From positions 6,478,196 through 6,542,195 of the forward strand of contig NC_049979.1 in the NCBI RefSeq assembly GCF_000003815.2: 64,000 bases of DNA, in the 5' to 3' direction. The position numbers were made by a program, and so were the translations under genes. Each line of letters starts with the position of its first letter. The first letter of the stretch is position 1. This stretch comes from Branchiostoma floridae (taxonomy: Eukaryota > Chordata > Leptocardii > Amphioxiformes > Branchiostomatidae). Under the pieces are notes generated by a model that was not told where the DNA came from, did not search any database, and was given only the letters and a program-made list of their open reading frames with translations. Below are positions 14,601 to 26,600 of this stretch, one piece after another.

Positions 14601-17522
14601 TGAGTATAGCTCCTTAGTCTGACATGGCCAGCTTTTGTGTGTTGTCCCTGGCTGCATGTGTTACATGGTGTTGTAGCTGCGTCTAGGTGCCGTCCTTCCC
14701 TGCATGTGTTATTGTGCTGGTAGTGGTCTGAGCACATGTGCTGGGTGAAGATATATAAATTGTGATAGTATCGTCCAGACCTATGTTGTATGTAGCCACA
14801 AGTAAGGTTGTAACATTGAAAGTGTCCTTTATTTCGTAATTTTACAGAAAACATAGAAACACAAAATGAAAATTGAGACCTTTTTAAGAAGCCCTGATGT
14901 ATACCCAGAAGAATTTTGCTGCTGTGATAAAAATCAGTGACCAAACAGCATTCAGCTCAATTAGCTGCATGTTCTGCCTTGCCTAAATTATCATCATGAT
15001 TTTTTCGCAGTTAAACAGTTGCATGTCTCCCTACACAAGTTACTGTGCCTGAAAGCTTTTTCAGACAGCATTTAATTCTGTGTTACATAGAGATGTTTAA
15101 AGTAGGTCTTCCCAAGGTTTCCCTGTTCCTAATTGGTATATTATAGGAAATTTCTGGCTCTATTATTACATAAAACATTGTGACAGCTGTAAAACAAAGC
15201 ATTTAAAAGACTTGTGGAAAATTGAAGCGTACTTAATGCATGAGCTACCTCGCATGGCATAAGTCAGCTGAGCCGCTGCACCCCCCTCCCCCCAAACCCT
15301 GACACAGTATGTATTGTGAGTGTGGTTTCCTTCTGGCCCCTACAGGGTCGGTACCTACGCTCTACTTTCCTAAAACCCATGAAATTGTTAAAAGAGCCTC
15401 AGGCTGACCCCGACCCCTAGTTGAGGGTAAGTAAAGCAGGGAGGAGCCTTAGTGTTGCCCTCTCCCTTCTTAACTGACCTATTCACCATGTGTAGTACTC
15501 TTGGTATCAACAATCCTACTTCTCATTTCATTTCAGTAGATGGAGCAGTATTCAGAGCCGATTTCTCCGGCACAGTTCCACACCTTTTATTTTATTACAT
15601 TTTTTTTAATCTCTCTGAAAAGCAAAATTGTGTAAGGAGAATGGTCCTGGTACATGAATTTTGACTGCAATTACAAACTGCATACTTGTTAAACCTTTGT
15701 CTTGAAAAGGCACATACCTCCAAAGTGATACCCTTATAACTGTTTCTGTGATCAGAATTTAAGAAAAGTTGCACATGATTACTTCTCCCTTTACTGGTCT
15801 TTTACGAAATACCTAGTGAACATATCAAAGTCAAGGTTTAACCACATTTGTATCTGCAAACTAGATGAAATTGAACTTGCTCTCCAACACAGAAAAAAAA
15901 GGTTTACCTGGACTTTGTCAAGAGTTGATTGGGATCTGTTCATAAAGATGTATGATGGTAATAGGGTGATCGCATGGTGTATAGGTGGGTGAAAGACACT
16001 ATCCATGCATGTGTTAGCCTGTGTAACACTGTAGTCATCTGTGTGTCATGCTTCTTGTGAACCCTGGTGTCCGAATCACACCAAGTTGATTGCTTTTCTT
16101 TCTCTCGGATTTTCAGGAAGATTCGGAACAGGTAGGTCCAAGTTCAGATGTAACAGTAGAAGTAGACCTTGTAGTGACCCTGTTGTTTCAAGTAGCCTCT
16201 ATTTTTTTTTACTTAAGGTGATGATGTAAAACTGTCATGATTGAACTAGTTTAACTGTAATATCCAACACAAAAATTGGACTCACCCAAATTTTGGACTG
16301 AACAGCACCAGTCTTTGTCAACGAATGAACAATCCACTGCTGCCATGACGTCACGTTATGCATATAGAACATATGACTCAGTGAGCAGTGGATCATAAGT
16401 TGCAGGAAGTCTATGGCGCCCACTGTCTCTGTTCTGCATAACGTGACGTCACGGCAGCAGTGGATTGTTCATTCCTTGACGAAGACTGGTGCTGTTCAGT
16501 CGAAAATTTGGGTGAGTCCAATTTTTGTGTTGGATATTACAGTTAAACTAGTTCAATAATGACTTCTACCAACAGAGATGAACTTTCAAGTTAAAACTGT
16601 CATGATTGTTCTACCCACAATTCCACCTTCATAGACTCTGAGATACTTGATTTCACCTCCCGAAGGGTTCCTACATGAAGCATTGGCACATTGTCCCTTT
16701 AAGTTTTAACAGGTTTTTTTTGCCTGCTGTATCATCAGCATGAAGATGTCTGGTAAATTTGCATGAATAATCCTTCACAGTCAAGGTAACAGGCAACAAA
16801 ATCATAGGGAATAGTGGTTTTATTTGAATCAGTAGTGTCGCTGCTATTATGTTTGCCTGTTGATATATAGGGCAACATGATTAAAGGAGCACAAAAGAAT
16901 TTTGTGTTTTGAAGAAAAAAAAGCAATTTTCAAGGTTTATACCTTTTCATTTCTTTTATAGTAGACATAAATTATATTCCAACATGACTGGGCACCTCAA
17001 AGCTAATCCTCACAACCAGGTCTTCCCAAATAGATCCCTTGTTTGCAAGAAGTGGGTGTCCCAACCTAGAGTGACAATTGGTTGCATTTGAATTGTTCAT
17101 GATAAGCAACCCAATTCTTATCCAAACTTTAGGCTTAAACAGCCTCTAGCTTCACATTGTGGTATAATCCACTAGTCTTTTGGAAGGATTACCTGTGGGA
17201 TATTAGCTTTGGGGTGGCCCTCCCCTAACATAATCCTAATGATAACCCTGGGCTTATGGATGTATGGAAGTAATAGGAATGAAGTTGTTTTTCCTGTTGT
17301 GCAAATCATTAGAATAAAGCTGGCATGAATGAATAATATCTTAAAATGTACTTTTCAATATGGAATCAGTTGTAATATCATCACGCTTGCACCACACTGA
17401 TGCGGGTACAGTACTAAGGCTAAACTGACAAGCAGACGCAATATTGACAGTCCCCTGTATATCCCAATGCATTGATACCTTCTACTCCATTTCAGAATGC
17501 CAATGGTGAAGATTCATGGTGA
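2611..17522 (+). CDS. PPM1A: PPM1A/PPM1B-type protein phosphatase 2C (six coding exons)
   Basis: Metal-dependent Ser/Thr phosphatase (PP2C). The vertebrate homologues dephosphorylate stress MAP kinases, SMADs and IKK in cytosol and nucleus. Exons: 2611-3456, 10664-10781, 12808-12916, 14542-14599, 16117-16131 (a 15-base microexon) and 17496-17522; they join in frame to 390 aa (human PPM1A is about 382). Visible motifs: MGAFLDKP start (family myristoylation signal), R33, VEMED with D38, the metal site D60-G61 in YDGHAG, SGSTAVC near 130, NCGDSRG near 148, RALGDF near 200, D243 in ACDGIWDVM and D286 in GSRDNM, which is split across the exon 1/2 junction. Exons 3 and 4 give the helical C-terminal extension typical of PPM1A/B. 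The protein ends EDSW, like the acidic Trp-ended tail of PPM1A. The ATG is the first in the exon and 16 bases after the acceptor. It may be a pre-duplication orthologue of PPM1A and PPM1B. Confidence 0.93.
5382..6088. repeat. Foldback element with GGGCTC/GAGCCC-type ends, 'acctgcac' subtype, copy 1
   Basis: It starts cagggctca and ends caagccctg. The interior repeats the word acctgcac/gtgcaggt many times in both orientations. Its length is inflated by a second element nested at 5660-5982. It lies in PPM1A intron 1. Related copies: 9882-10184 (same subtype) and 9140-9438 (gggtgcac subtype). Confidence 0.75.
5660..5982. repeat. MITE nested inside another foldback element
   Basis: Terminal inverted repeats ccttggttcacggatt and aatccgtgaaccaag bound about 320 bp of AT-rich sequence with a sub-terminal cgctcgctcc / cctctcgctcc pair. 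It interrupts the acctgcac element at 5382-6088, so it inserted later. Flanks taatt and aatta/ttaaat could be target duplications; this is not certain. Confidence 0.7.
6636..6846. repeat. MITE with tactgtaaatgca ends, copy 1
   Basis: Ends tactgtaaatgca (6636-6648) and tgcatttacagta are exact inverted repeats. The interior carries many copies of the word accgcgaa / ttcgcggt in both orientations, so the whole 211 bp can fold on itself. It lies in PPM1A intron 1. Copies 2 and 3 are at 12548-12752 and 58237-58413. Confidence 0.85.
9140..9438. repeat. Foldback element with GGGCTC/GAGCCC-type ends, 'gggtgcac' subtype
   Basis: Ends cagggctcgaaatt and atttcgagccctg are inverted repeats. The layout matches the elements at 5382 and 9882 (for example cacagctccaatttt near the right end), but the repeated inner word is gggtgcac in place of acctgcac. 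Non-coding. Confidence 0.75.
9882..10184. repeat. Foldback element, 'acctgcac' subtype, copy 2
   Basis: Begins cagggcttgaaat and ends atttcaaggcctg. The interior is closely alignable to 5382-6088 without the nested insertion, so it shows the unit length of about 300 bp. PPM1A intron 1. Confidence 0.75.
10803..11180. repeat. MITE with ggccacgccaa-type ends, copy 1
   Basis: About 370 bp, alignable by eye along most of its length with 63332-63714 (shared blocks include gaccgacaggtcgaaaaaaa and tggcaatatttacatgtttg-like text). It begins about 20 bases after the exon 2 donor of the PPM1A-like gene, so it nearly abuts the splice site. The terminal repeats are decayed compared with the 63-kb copy. 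Confidence 0.8.
12548..12752. repeat. MITE with tactgtaaatgca ends, copy 2
   Basis: Same ends and same accgcgaa-rich interior as 6636-6846, with scattered substitutions. The right end lies only 55 bases before PPM1A exon 3 (12808), within reach of its branch point and pyrimidine tract. Confidence 0.85.
13999..14258. repeat. Repeat with gggttggacaagt end, copy 1 (right end degraded)
   Basis: Starts cagggttggacaagt, as does the intact element at 29652-29925. The interior is rich in cttgcccg / cgggcaag-like words in both orientations. The right terminal repeat is poorly preserved (acttgcccaacagg). PPM1A intron 3. Confidence 0.55.
16241..16555. repeat. Long foldback repeat (about 130-bp arms), copy 1
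   Basis: Begins ttgaactagtttaactgtaa and ends with its complement, ttacagttaaactagttcaa. The arms are nearly perfect complements over about 130 bp, including aacaatccactgctgccatg and its partner. The roughly 50-bp centre differs. It lies between the 15-base microexon and the last exon of the PPM1A-like gene. A collapsed copy is at 57881-58025. Confidence 0.9.
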
Positions 17523-20500
17523 CACCTGCCAGGTGCACCCATCCAGATGCAGCTGCAGCTGGAGCATGTGGAATCACCACACCTACACAGTACCCCTGTG
17601 CTCAACTCTACCATGCAGTACACCACACTGTGATCAACAACTATTACTTATAATCTATAGCTTGTATTTGCCTCATATATATAAAAATGGGTCTAATTTT
17701 TCCATCTATGTTTTGATGATGTTGGTATTGTATCAAGGGCAAATGGATCCTTTGTTTTTTTGTTTTTTTTGCCAGCTTCAGGTGAGTGCTTGCTTGACTG
17801 ATGGTGGTACATATATCTGTGTTAATCAGTAAGGACTGGGGGGTTACCAGGCCAGCTCTTCAGCAGGTGGACATGTCAAAGGATTGGTTGTGATATTTTA
17901 CAGGAAAAAAAGTCATTCTTACCATTGATATTGAATGTGTTGGTCAGATCAGATTCACAACCAATGCCTTCCTCTTCAACTCTAGATGTACATGTCCATA
18001 CTTCTGTGAGATGCGACCTGGGATCATCTGGGTATAGAACACCCATCATGGCTTTCCATGTCGGCTGCAGACATGGCGGGACATGATGGCCAGGGTGGGA
18101 AGATGCTTCTTTAGCTGCGTACTGCCCTTTGGTCTAGATTCAATAATTAAGTGATAATTGGAAGGGTAGAAATTGTCTGGGAGTAAAAGTACTTTAGCTT
18201 TGTACAGTGCATCCTTAAATGTTAGTCACAACTTGAGAGAAAAGGCAGACTTTGGAAAAGCCTGCACAAAAAATGCCTGGGATGACTTCGTATGATGTAG
18301 ACTTCCTATGAATGGTGGTATTCCAAGAGATGATATCTTTGTGATTATTTATGTGCAGTGATGTGAATGAGAAATTGTTTGTTGTTTTTTTTGTTTCACT
18401 GTATGCTTAATTCAGAAACATGTAACAGATGGTACATTTCACCTGTGGATCCAACTCAGCTCACAAAATGCATATTTTCTGATGTCTCTGATGTCTCCCA
18501 GCAAGTCAAACCTTGGGTCAGAATCATTTTTGCTAACTTTGGTTCCACAAAGTTGGCAATGATAAATGGATGTTCACACTGCATTAGAGCTTTCATAACG
18601 TGATTCATAACTTGATGAGAATGGGAGCTAAGGCAAAGGAAGTTGTTCGTAACCCGGAATCATCCAAGACATAGCCATGGCTCAGCATCATTGTAATTGT
18701 AGGCAGTGAAAATAGGACATGAACCTTCTGGATCATAGTGTGCTTTTGTTTCATTTTAGGTCAGGCAAAAAAAGAGCTTAGTTTGGAACATGGTGGAATC
18801 TGGTAGGCTCAAAAGTAACATCCACGGTACACCCCAAATTGGCTGATTTGGAAACTGTATGTAGATTCATTTCACAAGATGATCCAGTGGTCTGTATGCA
18901 GGCCATATGCCTATGGTCTGTGGTGAATGAGATGGAGACTAAACAACACTCTCTGTGGCACAGCACCTGTTGTCTCACAACAGAGTTACTCTATCAGTGG
19001 TGGTAAACTGGTACAGAGCTTTGGTCAGAATGCTTGCAGGTCTTACCATTGCCAACACTACTTTGATGATCTTCCCTCTTACTGTCGTCAATCTTGCTGA
19101 ATGACTGAGGAGTCTCTTTGCTATGGATGACAAACACTGGATCCAGTACGACTTGTAAACTTCGTCTCTGTATATGGCAGACTTCTTCAATGTAAATTAG
19201 AAATACTGTACTTGGCTTGCTGTAAATAATGCAAATGTCACCAATGTTACTACAAACTAGACCTGGTGCATCCTTTTGTAGGAAGTACGAGACACTGTTT
19301 CAGACTGGTGGCTTTGTGGATGTGTTGTTGGTGAAATTTCACAGCTTCCATCGGACCTTAGGGTGGGAGTTGCCTGCCCAGTAATTTTTGCCAAAGCTAT
19401 TTGTGTGAAAAAGCTTTAATGCAGTTGTGTTGTACCCCAGGATTCAAGGGTAGCATTTAAGAAAAACATGGGAAACTCTACTAAATGTATTATTCAGCAG
19501 GGTTTTCTAGTATTTTCTTTATGAAGGCAGTTTTTGGTATGGGGTCAACCTGTTTGAAATTTGAAATCAACTTGCCAAAAGTCATCTCTCAGAAAGAAAC
19601 TGGTATTTGCAGCCAGAGAGGTACTGGACCAAGAATTGTTTCTTGACCGTTTCAGCACTACATATTTGGTTGATCTGAGAGGGTTTCATTAAGACTTCAT
19701 GGTGGAATGTGACAGAATTTCCCCCTACTGTACATGTTGATGGATGCATCTGAAATGATTACAGTGTACATTCGATAGGGATAGCTGCCTGGAAATCGCA
19801 ATTCAATGTAAAAAGGAAAGATCCCACTGTAGAGTTTCCTGTAAGATAATGTTACTAGCCCTGTGTGTAAGCAATGAGTCCTGTATGTACACAATCTGTG
19901 ATGGGTATGTCTGGTGTAGGGGTGAGTCTAGTATACAGGTGGATATAATATACATGTACTAAGCTGTATGCTAAAGCCAGTGACATTATGGTGTTGTCAT
20001 TCCCTGCCTGTTGCATGTAGCTAAAGAGAATCCTACCTATTACTCAGATGATAGCCGTGTATCCAAGTACTTTACAAAACAGCACAGGATACTCCAGTCT
20101 TCAGTTACATGTATCCATGTTCACAGGTGTTGTATCAGTGAAGCTATAAGGGTTTCACTATGTCATGGACAATTGACAACTGCCCAACAGGATTTTTTTG
20201 CTCCACACTTGAACACTATGGGTGCTGATGAATGCCAAATTTGTCATAGCTTTAGAATGGAGTATTGATGAAAGTATGATGACCTTTCTGTTATCTTTAC
20301 CACACCTCACTGTCCCTGTGAATGCGAGTCAATACACTGCACCCCCATCCCTGGATCGTCATAGACAACCATTTGCCTTTTGTTCGGAAGGCAGGATTAA
20401 AAGAGTGGCTGTTTCAGACCAGAAGGCGAACTTTGGTAACTGGATACCATCGACCAAGTGATTTGATGTGCAATTTGCAAAATTTGAATTTTGAAAGCTT

Positions 20501-23500
20501 GGCATCAAGAATACATAGTCCTGACTCAATTACCACAGAAGTTACCAAATTCAGTGAAGTTCAAACAACTGAGACAAAGTGGAAGAACGAAATGAACTTG
20601 GCATTGTGACAGTCAGCTACAATGTAGTCTCTGTTGCTTTGATGTTGCTGGTCTTGTCAGGAGGTCAGAATATTTAAGTGTAACAGTTCTGTGTTGTACT
20701 ATCATTTCCTGTTCTATGCACCAGCTTTTGTACAAAGTTACATCCTATTCTACATGTATGCTACTTTGCTGCCTTCTTTGACTGTACTCAGTAATAATCT
20801 GTCTGGTCTTACCATCCATCTCTACACAAGAGTGCTCCCAACTACTCTGGCCATCCTGTTCTGCATGGCAGTGCTACAGACAAACATGTTGCACACAACA
20901 CTGTTCAAAAGCTGCTGACCATTCTCATCTGTCTTTACTACATAATAGAGCACTGGGTTTACTCTACAATGATTATATGGATCATTGCAATTCTACCTAC
21001 TGGTGTAAAGACAAACTCTGCTACTCGAGGCTTAATGCATAATGTATTATTAATTTTAATCATTGTCATTGCTATGCCAGCTGTGCAATTCTGTTCTTGT
21101 GTGGCAGTCACCTGTCCAGTGCCTCAAGTTCGGTTAGACCAGTCTTGGTGGGAAGCACCCATTTCACTGTCAGATCCAGTGTGTCGGTCCTTCACATCTC
21201 ATCCATCCAAATTGAGGTGAACCTAGTGGAAACTAGGATGACAGGCCAGTGTGACATCTGTGGAGCTGACATAACAGGAAGTTTCCTTATATCTTAAAAT
21301 CTGTTCATTTTAATGTATGCTTTTCTGACAGACATGAACATGACAGACTCACATGTACCACATTTCTGAATAACAAACACAAATGCAGATGATAATGTCA
21401 CAATCGCTTGTGACACTCGTGCTATATGTGATTGGTCTTCAGCTACCGGGCCCTTATATTTTTTTTTTATACATACATATAGATGTCAAGATTTTGTGTA
21501 TGTGGGCATATATAGAGGAACCTTGTCCACTTATGATAATTACGTGGTTACAATGATCTTAAAATTAATTCCATGTACACCAACTGCTGAGCAGAGCCCT
21601 TAGTGCTTAAGATGCTGTATGTTGTGACTTTAGCTGTTGTCTTGATGAATTTGTTTTCACTCAACTTGTATGAATATGGAGTAATTTGTGTTTGATATCA
21701 TGTTGATCTCTTTATGCTTTTTGGTTTACAAGATGATTTTGATGTAGGTTATGTTAGAGATATGATTAAATGGAGAAAGAATGTTTTGTGTGATGATTTG
21801 ATTGATTGTAATCTTATATATAAGCTTTCTATGTTGGTTTTTGCAGATAAACAGCATTATGTATGGCTATCCTGTGCCCATCCCATGCTGATCACCTTCG
21901 TTCACATAAAATGTGTTTTTGCGTCAATTAAAAAATTCTGAAATAAGAGTTTATTGGTCAAACTATTCGACATTGTAAATTGAAATTGCCACAATTTTTC
22001 AGCAGTTGCAACATATTTGTCTGCTCCGAGAGCAGGGTGTTCAGGATGGTGGGGACACTAGCCATCACTAGTTGTGGCTTCTAGCAGCAGATATACTTAG
22101 TCCAGCTTGTGCGGAGAAGCTTTTAAAATATAATGATACAGATGGATGTATCATAGAAGATGGTATGGTGGCATATGATAAGGTGTTTGACAAAAAGAAA
22201 TTCCTTAAAGTGGTGATTATTTTGCAAAATGTCCCCAGGATTATGAAGAATGTCATGGAAATCTTTTGTCCTACCAGTGCTAGGTTAAGTGTGAGGTGAT
22301 CTTTGTTGGAGCACCCAGCATGTGTATCCAAGACCTGATCCTACTGTAGTCAGCTATTAGGCAAGAATAATGGTTACAGGCTGTTGTGATGTACCAGACC
22401 TAGAACGAAGTAGTGTCAGCTGCTGAAGAATCAAGATAGGTCTACTCTTGTATGTTATGGCATGTAGTCCCTATTAAATGGAATAGCCTGTGCAGAACTG
22501 TTTTCTTGTGTGCTTTTTTTCAGTGTGTGACTTGTCAGTGCAAGAACATATATAATGGCCTTGATCCATGTATGTATGTATGTGTTGAAGTGCTGGAACT
22601 GGGACTGACACATTTGGGAACTCATTATTATGGTCCTACAAAGTTTCAAGTTTCTGTAAATTCTTTATGAGTGAATGAAAATGTAGATAATGGTAATATT
22701 CCCACCTGGCTTGACTTAGTCGTCTGCCATTTGTTGATTTTACCAAACTTAGTGTACAACAATTGCTTATGTATTTGCTGATCAAAAGGCAAAAAAACTA
22801 CATAGTTAAGTCTGAATGAGTACAAAGTTTTGCCAGCAGGGGTGTATCACAGTGGTACAAGTGCATGGTTATTGTACAAAACTGATCAGATAGTACTTAA
22901 TGTTGTAACAAGGGATTCCTGAATTCTAAGTCCTACTGATACTGGTCCCTGTGGTCATTTATAGTACCAGAAGGACCAGCCTACTCTGTAATTTTGAATG
23001 AACTACATAATTACTTGTGATGTTTTTCACGTGGAATGTTTAGGTCACCTGGAAGGTAAAATCCGTTATGCTCGGCTATAGTATCACAGAAGAAAGACAT
23101 CACAGAAGTGGTGACTTTTGCAACGCGTGCCAATTGCCCTTGACACATCTCTGCTCAACACAGTTTGGGAAATATTTGTGCAATTCTCAACGGATTTTTT
23201 TTTTTCGGGAAAGATAAGTGTTTCACTGTTTTCTTTGAAATAAATACGTGGTACAAACTTAAAAAGTTAATCCTTGACAGAATCGTAGCACCATTTCATT
23301 CAAAGATAACATAAGGAAATACTGGCCTATCGGATCCTAGAACAGCAGTTTCTGTGCGATCGTCTGGTCATGACAATAAAACGGATAGTGTGTTGATACA
23401 GGCATTACTTCAGAAACGTTTTTTTTATTACCAAACCTCCGTTTCCTCATGGCGGTTCTGCAAAATAATGAACTGGCGGTAGATTCATTTGGCTGCCTCT

Positions 23501-23639
23501 TTGGTTCCCTGAAAAATTAAGAAAGGCGCGAACGTTCACCTGGTGGTTATGTTCAGCTACCAACGTTTCATTTATGAGGCTCTTTTGATTCCATAGATTC
23601 CGTTGCTAGTTTTGTTGCTTCCTTTCTGTCAACACAATT
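17523..23639. other. Gene-poor interval between convergent genes; likely holds the PPM1A 3' UTR
   Basis: No exon with recognisable coding content was found on either strand; the ORFs are short and unrelated to known families. The beginning must hold the 3' UTR of the PPM1A-like gene. Candidate plus-strand poly(A) signals are attaaa at 21927-21932 and aataaa at 23239-23244, neither proved. Few of the MITEs seen elsewhere occur here, which fits a long UTR, but I cannot fix its end. Confidence 0.45.
23424..23429 (-). terminator. Candidate poly(A) signal of F-box/LRR gene
   Basis: AATAAA on the minus strand, about 210 bases after the stop codon of the F-box/LRR gene. Position and orientation fit; no transcript evidence is available. 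Confidence 0.5.
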
Positions 23640-26600
23640 TTAGATGCTGACGGGTTTGGTCCTTTCTCCAAGACCCACTTTAGCCTTCTTTCCTGGTGGT
23701 CCTGACCACACCATTTCAGTGCTGTATTTGTTTGGGGTTGTCTCTGATCCCTGCACGAAAAGTCGCACGTTCGGACATTGGCCGATGTCCAGAGCTAGCA
23801 GCTTTGGACAGTCTGTCAGCTCCACTTGTAGGATCCCCCTGCAGTCCAACAGGTGGAGATACTGCATCAGCGACCTGCAGATGGAAACTCGTGTCAGCGA
23901 GCTGCATTTCTGCAGCTGTAGGCGTTGGATGTTCGGACATCCGCGGAGCGCCATGCACAGACTGTAGTCCGTTACCACGCAGCGGTACAGTACCAATTGC
24001 CGCACCAAGGGGGCGCTCAGTACAAGTGCCTGCACCTGACAGTCAAACAACCTCAGCGTACCTAACTCTTCAACTGCTTGCAGAGCGCAGTTCTCTAGTG
24101 AAACGTTGACGTTTCCTGTCGTATTTATTTCCACAAGGTCTACCCGGTCACACTGTACGGTTAAACTTTGAAGTCCCGGCACGTTTGCAAGGTGAAGCCT
24201 GTCCACGTGTTTCGCCACAACCGAGACAATTTGTAACGTGGGCAACATGACGTCACTATCCGCGCACAGCCGTCTCAGGGTCGGGCATGACAGGTGGAGT
24301 GAAGTACAGCGAAAGTCCGCTAGGAGACGCAGTTCTCGCAAGCTAGGGCACCGGTTTTGGTCGAGAGACAGCGCCTCCATGTCTATGCTGCCCAGGGACA
24401 GGACGGTGACGGTGATGTTGTTGCCCAGGAAACGGGTAAAGCCCAACCCGTCCAGCATTTCACAGTTGTAGAGCTCGACGTTGGACAGTTTGCTGCTCTT
24501 CACACTCAGAGTCCTGAAAGGAGGAGACGGAGGAGACGTTCAATCGTATTGTGTCATGGAGGTGAAATATCACATCATGTTAACGGATGGTGCCACAATA
24601 CCTGTTTGTGTAGCCTCTACCAGGCTCCGCGGATCGGTTGTCTGATAGTAGAAATTGGATAAATAGAGTTAGTAGCACGCTAGGGGAGTCGGCCGCCGGA
24701 GGTATTTCCTCATCGCGAACACTCCTAGGCCTAGGCCAATTAACTTCTAAAATTTATTCCTAAGTTGGCCAAAGTCCCGTATCCCGGTCAGGCGTGAGTT
24801 TGGTAGAGACTACTGTTTGTATGCATTTGCCGTCATTATGTCCATGAAATGTCAATCTGCCCCGTATCTAGTGTTCTACCGCTAATATCTACTCTTCCGG
24901 TTTGCAATGAAACAAACACTACTCATAAACTTGCTTGTGCTGCAAACATTCTCCTCTGCCTACTGACCTGAGAACGCCGCTGCCGTCCACCTGCAGCTTC
25001 CGAAGTTTTGGCGCGAAAACTTCCAGGTGTTCCATGTTCTCCATCCCGGCGTCCAGGTGCAGACTGCGCAGCTGCGGCGTCCACAAGCTGACGAAGCTGA
25101 CGCTCCACAGGTTGTACAGGTACAGCTTCTGCAGGGTCGCAGAGCGCAGGCGCACACCCTGGAGTCTCTGTCAAGGTAGCAGAGATGTAAAAAAATAATT
25201 ATGTTATAACCGTTTAAGTTAAGGGCGGTTTGTAAACTGAAACATTGGATGAATAAAGAGACTCTTTTCACACAACCAATGCTCTATTCTCACCGACGTT
25301 TGGTTGACCGTCTGTCACCTTCTTCAGGGCAATTCTGACTGGTTCACATTGTAAGGCAGGACAGGTATCGCTGCTCACAGTTCAGATGCCGTCACAAAAT
25401 TATTCACCTGATGAAACTATTCATGGATGAAACATTGGATTTTATATTTATATCAAAGTAAAGACTTTAACAACAGTTGAGTCTGCCTGGGGTGTCGGGA
25501 ATGTGTGTACCTGGCTTTAAGTCCTTTGTATACATGTTGATATGATTTATGGTGATTGTAAAGAGGATGTTTAGCAAGTTGATAAACTTTAGTGAAACCT
25601 TGTGTAATTAATTCTGCGTGCCTGTAGAGACGGGTTAATACCTCAGCGGACGGAAGCATTTAGTGGTTGATTTTGTGCACAACAGCCGACATGAATTTAG
25701 TCACGATTGTCCCGACGATCCGATATGATCCTCAGTGGGTTACACTCATCATGACGAGGTCCCTCTCAGCAACAATATGCCAACTATGTAACATGCTATT
25801 GTATTTATCATAGACATGCCCCTAAAAACTGATACAATAAGCCTTCTGAATAGCCTAAAATGCAAGAGCTTCAGGCGGGCTTGGCCCCCCCCCCCCCCCG
25901 GGGACCCCCAACGGGGCTCTGCCCCGGACCCCGCCAGAGTTATGACATAAGGTTTATGTAGCAATCATTGAGATTTGAAATTCAAGGTCTTGGGGACTTA
26001 CAGAACTTTTTTGTCCTTCTAGGAGACTGGTCAGACCATAGAACCTCCTCATTGGTCAGACCCACGTACTAATTTATGGCTGGTTATCCCTCTGACCTGT
26101 TCCCAAGCTCGTCCATATAACGACCGGCTGTTGTTTGATTTATAGAAGGCCATTGTGTGGTTATGCAGCCATCGATTATCGCTCAAAATAGTGCCACTTG
26201 TGCCAGGCGTGCAGGCTTGGATTTTTCCCAACAAAGACCGCTATTTAAGTTAGGGTTGTTGGCCTGCTCAACCCACCAAAGCTGATATCCGGGTCACGGT
26301 CCTAACTCGGGGGTAGCCTACTTTGTCGTTTTGAAGTCCTCCAGCAAACAAAACAACACAAGAGAGCTTTATATAGAAAATGCGGGAAGATATTTTGTAC
26401 TGTAAACGTTCGCTACGGAAGTATGCTTTGAACAGGCGGACATGAGTCAGGTGTAAGAGGGAAGTTGTATCGATCTATTAGAACGCAGTGGCTCTTAACC
26501 TATATGAGACCACGCGTATTATACGGTATTTCATTTCAATGTCTGAGTTCCCGGTGGTGACAGATACCCTTGTTTAACGCACCAATTGTTTCCCTTCAAG

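Noticed and set aside
14459-14944. 161-codon minus-strand ORF
   Set aside because: Overlaps phosphatase exon 4 in antisense and has no recognisable domain or compositional coding signal.
23644-24662. Several plus-strand ORFs over the F-box gene
   Set aside because: Antisense shadows of GC-rich LRR exon 3 on the minus strand.
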